DNA of 18,494 nucleotides from Candidatus Coatesiibacteriota bacterium (GCA_016927185.1 JAFGND010000032.1:1-18494); one strand, 5' to 3'. Positions 6,959-15,491 are shown, counted from the first letter of the stretch. The notes: generated from the letters alone by a model not told the origin. A program made the numbers and translations.

Positions 6959-7050
6959 TGATGCACTTTGTAAATCTAACCCAAATTTCTTGACAAAAAA
7001 GTAATACAAAATTGATGAGCAGAGGTTAATGCTTGAGAGAAGGAAATTGA

Positions 7051-7836
7051 TTGAAAGAAAGTAATACTGAATTTCAGGGAAGAAGATTATATATAATGCT
7101 CCCTGCATATAACGAAGAAAAGGCTCTTCCCCTTTTGTTCGATGAAATCAAGAAGCTGCCTGAAAACCTTAGAATCAAAGTAGTAGTCATTGATGATGGA
7201 AGTTCTGACACAACTTATTCTATCTGTGATGGAGCAAGGGAATACCTTGATATCTTTGTCATAAGACATGAAGTTAACAAGGGGCTTGGTAAAACAATGT
7301 ATGATGGTATGAAATGGCTTTCTGAGCAAGACATAAATGACAAAACAAAGAAAGAAGGAGAGCCTGTGGCAATAACCCTGGATGCAGATAACACTCAACC
7401 TATTGAAAAAATACCGGATCTTCTGGGAAAGATAGATGAAGGTTATGATCTTGTAATTGCATCGAGATTTCAGAAAGGAGCAAGGGTTACAGGTCTGAAT
7501 ACTTACAGAAGATTTCTCTCATGGGTAGCCAGCTTTATATTCAGAATTCTTTTTCCTAATGGAGCAAGGGATTATACTTGCGGTTACAGAGCCTATAGAT
7601 TAAGCACTATAAAACTTGCATTTGAAAAATATGGAGAAAATTTCATAAATCAGCCTGGTTTTGATTGCATGGCTGACATTCTCATAAAAATAGGCTTTCT
7701 TGAAGTAAATATTGGAGAAATACCGTTTTTCCTGCATTATGAAAGAAAACCTACTGGCAGCAAGATGAAAGTTTTAAGGACTATTTATCATACACTGAGT
7801 ATATTAATAAAAAGACGTTTCGGAAACATGAGTTGA
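7051..7836 (+). CDS. Family 2 glycosyltransferase (dolichyl/polyprenyl-phosphate sugar synthase-like)
   Basis: I use a TTG start at 7051 with AAGGA 6 bases upstream. The first ATG (7096) would remove the opening beta strand RRLYIMLPAYNEE needed for the GT-A fold. The 261-residue protein has the GT2 landmarks: LPAYNEE, VVVIDDGSSDTT (45-55), the metal-binding TLDADNTQP with Asp111-x-Asp113, ASRFQKGARVTG, and RDYTCGYRAYR (173-183), typical of the polyprenyl-phosphate mannose/glucose synthase branch. There are no C-terminal multi-pass membrane helices, only one moderately hydrophobic segment around 155-168. It probably transfers a sugar to a lipid carrier or similar acceptor for envelope glycan synthesis. 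It is followed after 7 bases by the AOR gene, an unexpected partner. Confidence 0.92.
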   Translation: MKESNTEFQGRRLYIMLPAYNEEKALPLLFDEIKKLPENLRIKVVVIDDGSSDTTYSICDGAREYLDIFVIRHEVNKGLGKTMYDGMKWLSEQDINDKTKKEGEPVAITLDADNTQPIEKIPDLLGKIDEGYDLVIASRFQKGARVTGLNTYRRFLSWVASFIFRILFPNGARDYTCGYRAYRLSTIKLAFEKYGENFINQPGFDCMADILIKIGFLEVNIGEIPFFLHYERKPTGSKMKVLRTIYHTLSILIKRRFGNMS

Positions 7837-7843
7837 TACTGAT

Positions 7844-9766
7844 GTGAAAAAGCTTTATGCGTTTACTGGCAGAATCCTGAGGATAGATTTAAGCAGTAAA
7901 AAAATTCATATTCAGCCTACTTCTGATTATCTCCCTGAATGGATTGGCGGTAGAGGAATTGCCACTAAAATAGCATGGGATGAAATTTCGAAGGGAACTG
8001 AATTATATGAGGAAAACTCCCCTCTCATCTTCATGGTAGGTCCTTTATGTGGAACAATTGCCCCTTTTTCTGGAAGAACAACATTATGCGGTCTTGCCCC
8101 TCAGGGATATCCAGTTCCATGGTTTACTCGCTCCTCCTTTGGGGGTCACTTTGGAGCTGAACTTAAATATGCAGGCTACGATGGTATCGTGATAAAAGGG
8201 ATCAGCAAGAATCCAGTTTTTCTATACATAAATAACGATGTTGTTGAGATTAACTATGCAGATACTCTCTGGGGATTGGGTATTTATGAAACCCAGCAAA
8301 TCCTGATGAAGAAATATGGTGATAAATGCAGAGTCGTTGCAATTGGACAAGCTGGTGAAAACAGGGTAAGAATAGCTGTTCTAGCTACAGAGACAGAAAG
8401 TGCTTCTGGCCAGGGTGGTTTTGGAGCATTGATGGGAAGTAAAAACCTGAAAGCGATTGTTATAAGAGGAACAAGAGAACTGCTTACAGCGAATAAAGAA
8501 AGGTTTCAGGTTTTCTGCAGAAAGTTAAGGGAGGAAGCTCACGGTTCACATGGCTGGCCGCATACTCCTAAACTGGATCCTGAAATGAAGAATAAATATG
8601 GTCAGCGTTTCCAGGCATGTACACAACAGTGTCATATCCCCTGTTATGATGCTCGCTATTACACAAAAGTCCCTTCGGTTTTATGCAAGGGAAGGAAACT
8701 GTCTGGGCAGGTTGATTGCATTGCAGGGCTTTTTCCGGGAACTGCAAACCAGTTCTATAACTGGAATCTGGGCTTCGAAGCTGGATTTGAAGCTGGCAGA
8801 CTATGCAATGATATGGGAATCAATCATTGGGAGATACTTGTCGGTCTTGTTCCATGGCTTAAAGAATGCAAAGAAAAGAATATGATAAAAGACATTGATG
8901 GAATGGAGATAAATTTCTCAGATATATATTTCTGGAAGCATTTGATAGAAAACATTACATTCAGGAAAGGAATGGGAGATATACTGGCTGAAGGAGGAAG
9001 AAGAGCTGCTGAAATCCTGAATCTGGGAATAGATGTAATGAAGGATTATTATCCAGCATGGGGATATGCCGGACATTGGGATGGACATGGGGATAGAATA
9101 AATCATATATTCTTCCCCTTCTGGATAGTAGCGGCAATCCAGTGGGCAGTTGATACAAGGGATCCCATTTCTTCAGGTCATGGTTATGTACAGAATGTAA
9201 TGGGATGGTCTCCAGTTTGTTCCCCTGAATATGGATTAAGCTGGGAGAGAATTAAGGAAATTGGAGAGAAAATCTATGGCACTTCATTGAGTACTGATCC
9301 ACTCAGCTCATATGAAGCAAAAGCTTTTCCTGCGGTTTTTCATGGCTATAGAAGTGTTTACAAAGATTCATTACCTGTTGATGATCAGGTTTTCCCAAGA
9401 ATTTTCTCGCGATATACAGAAGATAATATTTCAAGGATTGAGCTTCCTGATGGTGAAATAGTTGAAGGAACTAGCTTTGAACACAGGTTATTCACTCTTG
9501 CTACTGGGATTGAAATGGAAGAAAGCGAATTTCAGAGCTGTGCTTCAGAAATACTTGATCTGGACAGGATGCTTCAGGCAAGAAATTATAACAGAAGCAG
9601 GAAGGATGATGAATTACTCATTCCTTACTATGAAAAGGAGGAATACAGGATCAATCCCTTGATTGGTTATAAGATGAAAATGGATGGCAGCAAATTCAGG
9701 AAAGTGTTAGATGAATATTATACTCTGAAAGGGTGGGATTTAAAAACTGGAGTTCCTATTAAATGA
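7844..9766 (+). CDS. Aldehyde:ferredoxin oxidoreductase family protein (tungsten/molybdopterin enzyme)
   Basis: This 640-residue protein starts at GTG 7844 with no clear ribosome binding site, perhaps translated by coupling to the glycosyltransferase that stops 7 bases earlier. The N-terminal domain is typical of the family: TGRILRIDL, IGGRGIATK, PLIFMVGPLCGTIAPFSGRTTL, FGGHFGAELKYAGYDGIVIKG and GFGALMGSKNLKAIVIRG, which build the bis-pterin pocket. Iron-sulfur ligands appear as CTQQCHIPC (Cys259, Cys263, Cys267), i.e. C-x3-C-x3-C rather than the C-x2-C-x3-C of the archaeal prototype. The C-terminal part keeps ILDLDRMLQARNYNRSRKDDELLIPYY. Such enzymes oxidise aldehydes to acids with ferredoxin in the cytoplasm of anaerobes; the real substrate here cannot be told. 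No ferredoxin or cofactor-synthesis gene lies in the window. Confidence 0.92.
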   Translation: MKKLYAFTGRILRIDLSSKKIHIQPTSDYLPEWIGGRGIATKIAWDEISKGTELYEENSPLIFMVGPLCGTIAPFSGRTTLCGLAPQGYPVPWFTRSSFGGHFGAELKYAGYDGIVIKGISKNPVFLYINNDVVEINYADTLWGLGIYETQQILMKKYGDKCRVVAIGQAGENRVRIAVLATETESASGQGGFGALMGSKNLKAIVIRGTRELLTANKERFQVFCRKLREEAHGSHGWPHTPKLDPEMKNKYGQRFQACTQQCHIPCYDARYYTKVPSVLCKGRKLSGQVDCIAGLFPGTANQFYNWNLGFEAGFEAGRLCNDMGINHWEILVGLVPWLKECKEKNMIKDIDGMEINFSDIYFWKHLIENITFRKGMGDILAEGGRRAAEILNLGIDVMKDYYPAWGYAGHWDGHGDRINHIFFPFWIVAAIQWAVDTRDPISSGHGYVQNVMGWSPVCSPEYGLSWERIKEIGEKIYGTSLSTDPLSSYEAKAFPAVFHGYRSVYKDSLPVDDQVFPRIFSRYTEDNISRIELPDGEIVEGTSFEHRLFTLATGIEMEESEFQSCASEILDLDRMLQARNYNRSRKDDELLIPYYEKEEYRINPLIGYKMKMDGSKFRKVLDEYYTLKGWDLKTGVPIK

Positions 9767-9775
9767 ATACTTGCT

Positions 9776-9791
9776 TCGCTTTTTCTTTTTT
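9776..9791 (+). other. T-rich tract after the AOR gene
   Basis: CGCTTTTTCTTTTTT lies between the AOR stop (9766) and the convergent lipoprotein stop (9793). I see no adequate stem before it, so a terminator is possible but not supported. Confidence 0.25.
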
Positions 9792-9792
9792 A

Positions 9793-10209
9793 CTATTTCT
9801 CGAAATTATTCGTGAAATGCACAGTTATAGCCGTATCTAAACCTGTCGGTTGAAACTTGATGTTATAATAGTATTTCTCTACTTCCTTAAGAAACTCATT
9901 GTTTTGAATATCTGACTGAATTACAACCTTGTCAATATTTCCTTTAGAAGCAATTTTAAGATAGATTTTCATATATCCATGTAAATGTGATTCATCATTA
10001 TATTTCTTATAAATCTTATGAACTTCCTTTGTATGTTCAATCAATAAAGGTTTCAAGTTTTCCTTAACACTATTCTCTGTTAGCTCATACTTTCTGACAG
10101 ACTTTGAAATAGAATCATAGTCAATTTTTTTATCTGGAGTTTTTTTTGATTGACCGCAAGAAGCAATAAATAAACAAATAGCAATTAAATAAATATGTAA
10201 TAATTTCAT
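9793..10209 (-). CDS. Small lipoprotein with AgmX/TonB-C-like domain
   Basis: This 138-residue protein has a clear lipoprotein signal: MKLLHIYLIAICLFIASC, with the lipobox IASC and Cys18. A polar spacer rich in Lys and Asp follows. From about residue 50, the segment IEHTKEVHKIYKKYNDE, then GYMKIYLKIASKGNIDKVVI, then NNEFLKEVEKYYYNIKFQP and a final beta strand ITVHFTNNF, matches the layout of AgmX/PglI and TonB C-terminal domains (helix with a tyrosine, beta, G-x-I/V, helix, W/F-x-P-like end). The same domain type ends the VIT-VWA protein 3 kb away. There is no good ribosome binding site at ATG 10209. It is convergent with the AOR gene and divergent from the PpiC-like gene. The role is unknown, probably within the periplasm. 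Confidence 0.8.
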   Translation of the reverse strand: MKLLHIYLIAICLFIASCGQSKKTPDKKIDYDSISKSVRKYELTENSVKENLKPLLIEHTKEVHKIYKKYNDESHLHGYMKIYLKIASKGNIDKVVIQSDIQNNEFLKEVEKYYYNIKFQPTGLDTAITVHFTNNFEK

Positions 10210-10220
10210 GCAAAAGAACT

Positions 10221-10226
10221 TATAAT
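10221..10226 (+). promoter_or_regulatory. Possible -10 box (TATAAT) for the PpiC-like gene
   Basis: A perfect TATAAT lies in the 58-base divergent gap between the small lipoprotein and the PpiC-like gene, 42 bases before the ATG at 10268. No -35 box is visible at normal spacing. On the minus strand the same gap has TTGACT and TATAAG, only 14 bases apart. Confidence 0.3.
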
Positions 10227-10267
10227 TGGCTATAACAAAGTCAAGTTGTTTTTAAAGGAGAGAGATT

Positions 10268-11137
10268 ATGAAGTTTTACTGGATCTTGTTACTGTTTTTT
10301 TCTCTTGTTCTGTCTTCATGCTCAAAGGATGCCAAAAAAGCAAGCTATAAAGAATTAAAAAGCAAGATTGGAGGCAAGATTCTTGCACAAGTTGAAAACA
10401 ACGAATTGACCGAAGGAATGCTTAAACTGATGGTAAAAAATGCTGCCCCTGAAAGAACTTATGAAAGCCTAAGCGATGAAGAAAAGAAGGAATTCATAGA
10501 GAACTGGATTAATGTCCAGCTTCTCTGCCTGGAAGCAAGATCAGGAGAAATACCAAAATCTGCAGAATTCCAGTTTCAGGATCTTCTTCAATATGAAGGA
10601 CTTATGGCAAGATTGTTCATTAGCAGGCAGATTGAGGGAACAGACGTAACTGATAAAGATATCGAAAAATTCTATAATGACAATAAAGAAAAGAAATTCA
10701 CTGTCAAGGAAACGATAAAGCATATGCAGAGAGTATTCGTAAGAGACAGTACCAAAGCTTTAAAAACCCTTGAGAAAATCAAGGACAAGGATTTCAAATC
10801 CTTGATACCAGAGGATCATGATGATATAAATTTCAGTAAAAGCAAGGGAGATGCAGGATGGTCTGATATGAGCAAGACCATGACGGATTATGGTGCATCT
10901 GCTGGTCAAGCAATCTGGCAGCTTGCAAAGGGAGAGATTTCAAAGGAACCAATAAAGGTAATTAATGGTTACATAATAGTCAAATGTATTGATCTAAAGG
11001 AAAAAGGCTCACTTTTATCATTATCTGAGGTCAAACAAAGTCTGAAATATACATTAATTGAAGAGGCAAGAAAGAAGAAGATTGATGAGATAATGAAAAA
11101 TCTTAATGACAAGTATAAACCCAAAAGAAATTTTTAG
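10268..11137 (+). CDS. PpiC/SurA-like peptidyl-prolyl isomerase lipoprotein
   Basis: This 289-residue lipoprotein has the signal MKFYWILLLFFSLVLSSC, with lipobox LSSC and Cys18. The start at 10268 has AAAGGAG 7 bases upstream. Residues about 36-130 look like a SurA/PrsA N-terminal chaperone domain (KILAQVENNELTEGMLKLM, EEKKEFIENWINVQLLCLEA, then VTDKDIEKFYNDNKEKK). Residues about 140-250 have the parvulin layout: IKHMQRVFVRDSTKALKTLE, then GDAGWSDMS, then QAIWQLAKGEISKEPIKVINGYIIVKC. A Lys-rich helical tail follows. It probably helps fold or escort secreted and outer-membrane proteins from the periplasmic leaflet. The parvulin core is diverged, so catalytic isomerase activity is uncertain and a pure chaperone is possible. 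The VIT-VWA gene follows after 65 bases and may be co-transcribed. Confidence 0.87.
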   Translation: MKFYWILLLFFSLVLSSCSKDAKKASYKELKSKIGGKILAQVENNELTEGMLKLMVKNAAPERTYESLSDEEKKEFIENWINVQLLCLEARSGEIPKSAEFQFQDLLQYEGLMARLFISRQIEGTDVTDKDIEKFYNDNKEKKFTVKETIKHMQRVFVRDSTKALKTLEKIKDKDFKSLIPEDHDDINFSKSKGDAGWSDMSKTMTDYGASAGQAIWQLAKGEISKEPIKVINGYIIVKCIDLKEKGSLLSLSEVKQSLKYTLIEEARKKKIDEIMKNLNDKYKPKRNF

Positions 11138-11142
11138 TCTGG

Positions 11143-11160
11143 AATAATTTCAAAATTATT
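11143..11160. repeat. AT-rich near-palindrome
   Basis: AATAATTT (11143-11150) and AAATTATT (11153-11160) are perfect inverted repeats with a two-base centre. They lie 6 bases after the PpiC-like stop. The AT-only stem is weak, so it may be an operator or nothing; it is not a convincing terminator. Confidence 0.35.
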
Positions 11161-11202
11161 GGATAATTTTAGTAAGAATCAACTTTAAGGAAAGGAAGAA
11201 AG

Positions 11203-13698
11203 ATGACTACTAAAATTATCCTCCTGATTATCATGCTTACTAGCATGCTATTGGCAAAATCAGAGAATACTATCACAGAAGGATCTCTTATCACAACTGA
11301 TCAATCTGGAAAAACCTACAATTTACCATTGAAACATACTTCAGTCAAGGGAAGAATAAGTGGTTTCATTTCTGAAGTCAATGTAACCCAGCAATTCGAG
11401 AATCCCTATGATAAAACAATCGAAGCAGTATATGTATTTCCCCTTCCTCATACTGCTGCAGTCAATCAGATGACAATGAAGATTGGTGACAGAATAATAA
11501 AAGGAGTAATAAAGAAAAGGGAAGAAGCAAAGCAGATTTATGAAAATGCTAAAAGACAGGGAAAGACAACAAGTCTTCTAGAGCAAGAAAGAGCTAATAT
11601 CTTCACGCAAAGTGTTGCAAACATTCATCCAGGTGACAAGATAGAAATAATAATAACTTATTTCTATGCATTACCTTATGAAGATGGCAATTATACCTTT
11701 GAATTTCCAATGGTTGTCGGTCCAAGATATATACCTGCAGGACAACCTGATATGATTACTTCCAGCGATCCAAAGTACATACCAACAACATCAGAATCTC
11801 AGAAAGGACATGGCTGGGGCAAGGACAATAACAGAGTTCCAGATGCATCAAGGATAACACCACAATACCTGAAACCAAGTGAGCGTTCATCACATGATAT
11901 TGATGTTGAGATAGAACTTGATGCTGGAATGCCAGTGGAAGGATTCAAATCCATTAATCACAAAATACAGAAGGAAGAGCAAACTGACGGAAAAATGAGA
12001 GTAATCCTGGCTAATGATGATAAAATACCTAACAAGGACTTCATTATAAAATATTCTACTGCAGGAGATAAACTGAAAACAGCATGCCTAAGCGCATTTG
12101 ATGGGAAAGAAGGTTATTTCATGCTCATTGTTCAGCCAAAGAAGGATTACAAATCGTCAGAGTATATTCCAAGAGATCTCATTTTCCTTGTTGATGCAAG
12201 TGGAAGTATGTCAGGAAGTCCTATTGAGCAATCCAAGGCAGTAATGAGATCATCTATTTCAAAAATGCACCCGAAAGACAGATTCCAGATAATAGTTTTC
12301 GCAAATGAGCCGGTGTCAATGTCAAAAGGTCTTCTGGAAAACACTAAATATAATAGAGAAAAGGCTCTGGAATACATTAATAGTATACATGGATCTGGTG
12401 GTACTGAAATGTTGAAAGGTGTCCAGGCAGCTCTCAGTGTCCAGAAACATCCCAGAAGAAGAGCATTCATATTCCTGCTTACGGATGGTTATATTGGCAA
12501 TGAATCAGAGATTATTTCAGCTACCAAATCAAATATAAGTGATGCAAGGATGTTCGTTCTCGGTGTCGGTTCAAGTGTGAACAAGGCATTCCTGGATGAT
12601 GTTTCAGAGGCGGGAAAAGGAAAAACAGAATATATCAGTCTTAATGAAAAACCAGAAGAAGCAGCTGAGAAATTCTATAAATCAATAGGAAATCCAGTCT
12701 TGATGGATATTCAAGTTGATTTCAGGAACAGGATAGTATTCGACAAGTATCCTTCAATCATTCCGGATCTTTTCAAGGATCAACCAATAGTTCTGTTTGG
12801 ACGTTATACAAAACCTGGAGAAACAAATATACGTATCAAGGGCAGGATAGGTGCTTCTCCATACTCCCAGGAACTAGACGTTGTCTTGAATGACAGCAAT
12901 ACTCATCCAAGCATTTCTTCAATATGGGCAAGGAATGCCATACAGTACAAAGACAGAATGATGCAAAAGAATATCGGTGACAGAAACAAGCTAACAAGCG
13001 AAATAACGGATCTTGCATTAAAGTATCGTTTGATGTCAGCATTTACGTCATTTGTAGCAGTAGAAGAACAGATCAGAAGAGATACTAATGGTGAAATAAT
13101 CACTGTTCCTATTCCTGTTCCCATGCCTGATGGTGTTAGCTACAAGGGAGTTTTCGGAGAAGAAGGAGAATGCGATGACGAATGCAAAGAAAGTTATGGC
13201 AGAACTTCTACCGGAGCAGGAATGAGTTATATGAAAAAATCATCAGCTTTACCTTATGTTTCCAAACCAGCCTCAAGGGAAATCTGTAAAATTGAGACTT
13301 CAATAAGTCAAAATCAGAAAATTAAAGACACCGACAAATCACAGAGAGCATCCTGCTTAATCAGCAACATACAGGTATCAAATCTGAAGATTTTTGACAA
13401 TTTGTCGAATTCATTAAGTAATGAAAATGAAAAGACAAAAATGCAGACTCTTATCAACAGGAATATTATCAAACTCAGGAATCTGCTAAACAAATGGGCT
13501 GTAAAGAATACCCAAAACTTGAACTGCAAGATTTCAGTGACTGTTTCAATAGGTGCAGATGGTCAGATAAAAGTCTCTACTATTTCGAATAAGCTTCCTG
13601 CTACCCTAGTGAAACTAATTGAAAACGAAATAAAGAAATGGAAATTCGCCTCAATAAAGACCGATTCAAAGGTTAGTTTCCAGATTGAAATAAACTAA
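11203..13698 (+). CDS. VIT and von Willebrand factor A domain protein with C-terminal AgmX/TonB-C-like domain
   Basis: This 831-residue exported protein has a signal peptide (MTTKIILLIIMLTSMLLA). The VIT domain spans about 28-170 (YVFPLPHTAAVNQM, REEAKQIYENAK, GKTTSLLEQERANIFTQSV, IHPGDKIEI). The vWA domain spans about 325-500 and has a complete metal-ion-dependent adhesion site: DASGS (Asp331, Ser333, Ser335), Thr401 in GGTEM, Asp428 in LTDG. A conserved post-vWA segment follows (SFVAVEEQIRRDTNGE, PVPMPDGVSYKGVFG). After a low-complexity linker with Cys pairs (GECDDEC), residues about 748-831 form an AgmX/TonB-C-like domain (INRNIIKLRNLLNKW, SVSIGADGQIKVS, IENEIKKWKF). It resembles inter-alpha-trypsin-inhibitor-like bacterial surface proteins, which bind other proteins through a metal ion; the partner is unknown. 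AAGGAAAGGAAG precedes ATG. Confidence 0.93.
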   Translation: MTTKIILLIIMLTSMLLAKSENTITEGSLITTDQSGKTYNLPLKHTSVKGRISGFISEVNVTQQFENPYDKTIEAVYVFPLPHTAAVNQMTMKIGDRIIKGVIKKREEAKQIYENAKRQGKTTSLLEQERANIFTQSVANIHPGDKIEIIITYFYALPYEDGNYTFEFPMVVGPRYIPAGQPDMITSSDPKYIPTTSESQKGHGWGKDNNRVPDASRITPQYLKPSERSSHDIDVEIELDAGMPVEGFKSINHKIQKEEQTDGKMRVILANDDKIPNKDFIIKYSTAGDKLKTACLSAFDGKEGYFMLIVQPKKDYKSSEYIPRDLIFLVDASGSMSGSPIEQSKAVMRSSISKMHPKDRFQIIVFANEPVSMSKGLLENTKYNREKALEYINSIHGSGGTEMLKGVQAALSVQKHPRRRAFIFLLTDGYIGNESEIISATKSNISDARMFVLGVGSSVNKAFLDDVSEAGKGKTEYISLNEKPEEAAEKFYKSIGNPVLMDIQVDFRNRIVFDKYPSIIPDLFKDQPIVLFGRYTKPGETNIRIKGRIGASPYSQELDVVLNDSNTHPSISSIWARNAIQYKDRMMQKNIGDRNKLTSEITDLALKYRLMSAFTSFVAVEEQIRRDTNGEIITVPIPVPMPDGVSYKGVFGEEGECDDECKESYGRTSTGAGMSYMKKSSALPYVSKPASREICKIETSISQNQKIKDTDKSQRASCLISNIQVSNLKIFDNLSNSLSNENEKTKMQTLINRNIIKLRNLLNKWAVKNTQNLNCKISVTVSIGADGQIKVSTISNKLPATLVKLIENEIKKWKFASIKTDSKVSFQIEIN

Positions 13699-13711
13699 TC
13701 TCTCCTGATTG

Positions 13712-13740
13712 AATAGAGCCTGTCATTCAGGCTCTATTTT
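13712..13740. terminator. Rho-independent terminator between VIT-VWA and ftcD genes
   Basis: A perfect 11-bp stem, AATAGAGCCTG (13712-13722) with CAGGCTCTATT (13728-13738) and loop TCATT, is followed on the plus strand by TTTTATTTT. It lies between two convergent stops, and its last base touches the ftcD stop codon. It should work best for the plus strand. Confidence 0.85.
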
Positions 13741-15431
13741 TATTTTGTGAATCCCTTCTTGAGCTCTTCAATTACATAAGTATCTATGGATCTGCATTTA
13801 CACTCGATTTCAGAGAGAATTTGTTCTGATCTGGATAGAATATCATTCTTGAATTTTTCATCAGTTATGCCAGGGATATTTATCAGAACATTGTAATAAG
13901 CACCTCTTGCTGATGCATATGCTGTAAGTCCCGCAACTCCGCTATCTGATAGCTGATTAGGATTTCCTTTCTTGATAAGAATCTCCACCAGCTTGAGTAT
14001 TTCAAGAGTTTTTTCAAGAACTGAGAATGGAATCAAGGTTGCTTCCATGGTAGCTTTCTCTATTGCATCAGCCTTGAAGCATCTCTCCTCGTCATTATTT
14101 TCAGGCAGAGAAAAGCAGCTGAATAATTTATTGAATGAAGCTGTATCCTCGTCAACCTTACTCAAGAAAAAATCCTTCAATTCCTGGGTAACAGGTGCTA
14201 TTTCACCCATCTCTTTCTTCACACTCTTGAACCTCTTCTTGGAAAATGTCAGATTAGCAACCATTGAAGAAAGGGCACTTGATAGTGCACCACATAAAGC
14301 AGCAACACTTCCCCCTCCTGGAGCAGGTGTATCAATTGAAACTTCATCTGCAAATTTACTGACATTAAGACTTGTGAGTTTGCCTGTATCACAAGTAATT
14401 GAATATTCTATTATCTTCTCTTTAGGAACGAATGAAGCAATGTCTCTCAATCCAAGGGAACGGATTGCTGTTTCTATTATCTTGCTTTCAGGAACACCTT
14501 CGGACTGCCCCTGTTTTCTCAAGAAATATTTCCCGGCATCTATCATTGCCTTTCTTGGAATAAGTCCTACAATTTCAGAACCTGTTACTCTTACTCCTCG
14601 CTCTATTGCAAGTTCACTTACCTTGTCAAAGACTATATGAACAGGAGTTATCTTATAATTAGTCAGATTCATGGTAACCTGAGCCATATCATTACTTGAA
14701 AGATACCATCCGCCTGCCTTGCAATTAGAGAAGAGACCTGGAATCAGGATTTTATTGCCATTCTCATCTTTCTGGAATTTCCCATCTTCATTCTTTGCAA
14801 AATATCCCTTTTCCCTTATCCTGCTTGCAATCCATTTTGCGTGAGCTTCATCAGAAGTATTGAGATTTATATTATATGCAATAAGAAATTCTCTTGCACC
14901 TATAGCTACAGTTCCAAATGTTGGAATAAACTTTGCTGGACCGAAATCGGGTTTCCATTCATCAGTTATAATCCTTGATGAAAGAGCTTCATATTCCCCT
15001 TCCCTGACTACTGCCAGATTCCTTCTTTTCTCACATGATGCTGCATGTTCATATAAATAAACTGGGAGTGACAATTCCTCCCCTACTCTCTTGCCCAGTA
15101 TCCTTGCTAATTCAGCACATTCTTCCATTGTTATTCCGGAAATAGGTACGAATGGACATACGTCACAAGCTCCAAATCGAGGATGAGCACCTTTATGACA
15201 TCTCATATCAATCACTTCTGAGGCTTTTTTGATAGCCTTGAATGCGGCTTCGACCACTGCTTCAGGATTTCCAACAAAAGTCACTACTGTCCTGTTTGTA
15301 TCGGGACCTGGATCAACATCAAGCAGCACTGCTCCTTCAGTCTGGACTATTTCACAAGTAATCTTCTCTAAAATCGCCTTGTCCCGTCCTTCTGAAAAAT
15401 TCGGAACACATTCAACCAATATCTGACTCAT
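13740..15431 (-). CDS. ftcD: Bifunctional glutamate formimidoyltransferase / formimidoyltetrahydrofolate cyclodeaminase
   Basis: This 563-residue fusion has the same order as animal FTCD (about 540 residues). Residues 1-180 are the formiminotransferase N-subdomain (LVECVPNFSEGRD, DPGPDTNRTVVTFVG, and CHKGAHPRFGACDVCPFVP with the catalytic-type His83). Residues about 181-330 are the C-subdomain (GAREFLIAYNINL, GLFSNCKAGGWYL, AQVTMNLTNY, GSEIVGLIPRKAM). Residues about 355-555 are the cyclodeaminase (DTPAPGGGSVAALCGALSSAL, SDSGVAGLTAYASARGA). It moves the formimino group from formimidoylglutamate to tetrahydrofolate, then releases ammonia to give methenyl-THF, the one-carbon end of histidine breakdown. 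AAGGAG lies 6 bases before ATG. No other hut genes are in the window. It diverges from ksgA across a dyad that may be regulatory. Confidence 0.95.
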   Translation of the reverse strand: MSQILVECVPNFSEGRDKAILEKITCEIVQTEGAVLLDVDPGPDTNRTVVTFVGNPEAVVEAAFKAIKKASEVIDMRCHKGAHPRFGACDVCPFVPISGITMEECAELARILGKRVGEELSLPVYLYEHAASCEKRRNLAVVREGEYEALSSRIITDEWKPDFGPAKFIPTFGTVAIGAREFLIAYNINLNTSDEAHAKWIASRIREKGYFAKNEDGKFQKDENGNKILIPGLFSNCKAGGWYLSSNDMAQVTMNLTNYKITPVHIVFDKVSELAIERGVRVTGSEIVGLIPRKAMIDAGKYFLRKQGQSEGVPESKIIETAIRSLGLRDIASFVPKEKIIEYSITCDTGKLTSLNVSKFADEVSIDTPAPGGGSVAALCGALSSALSSMVANLTFSKKRFKSVKKEMGEIAPVTQELKDFFLSKVDEDTASFNKLFSCFSLPENNDEERCFKADAIEKATMEATLIPFSVLEKTLEILKLVEILIKKGNPNQLSDSGVAGLTAYASARGAYYNVLINIPGITDEKFKNDILSRSEQILSEIECKCRSIDTYVIEELKKGFTK

Positions 15432-15455
15432 TTCTTACTCCTTGATTTATTAACT

Positions 15456-15491
15456 GTTGCCAAATCTTGAATATTTTAAAGATAAGGCAAC
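15456..15491. promoter_or_regulatory. Dyad symmetry between divergent ftcD and ksgA
   Basis: GTTGCC-aa-ATCTT (15456-15468) is mirrored by AAGAT-aa-GGCAAC (15479-15491) around a 10-base AT-rich centre. That gives eleven matched pairs with symmetric two-base gaps. It lies 24 bases from the ftcD ATG and 20 from the ksgA ATG, so it could be an operator for a dimeric regulator or a leader hairpin. The regulator is unknown. Confidence 0.5.

Noticed and set aside
6990-7018. TTGACA upstream of the glycosyltransferase as a promoter
   Set aside because: The -35 box is perfect but no acceptable -10 box occurs 16-18 bases later.
13972-14640. Long plus-strand open frame (222 codons) antisense to ftcD
   Set aside because: It lies wholly inside the well-conserved cyclodeaminase and formiminotransferase coding region and shows no recognisable domain or ribosome binding site.
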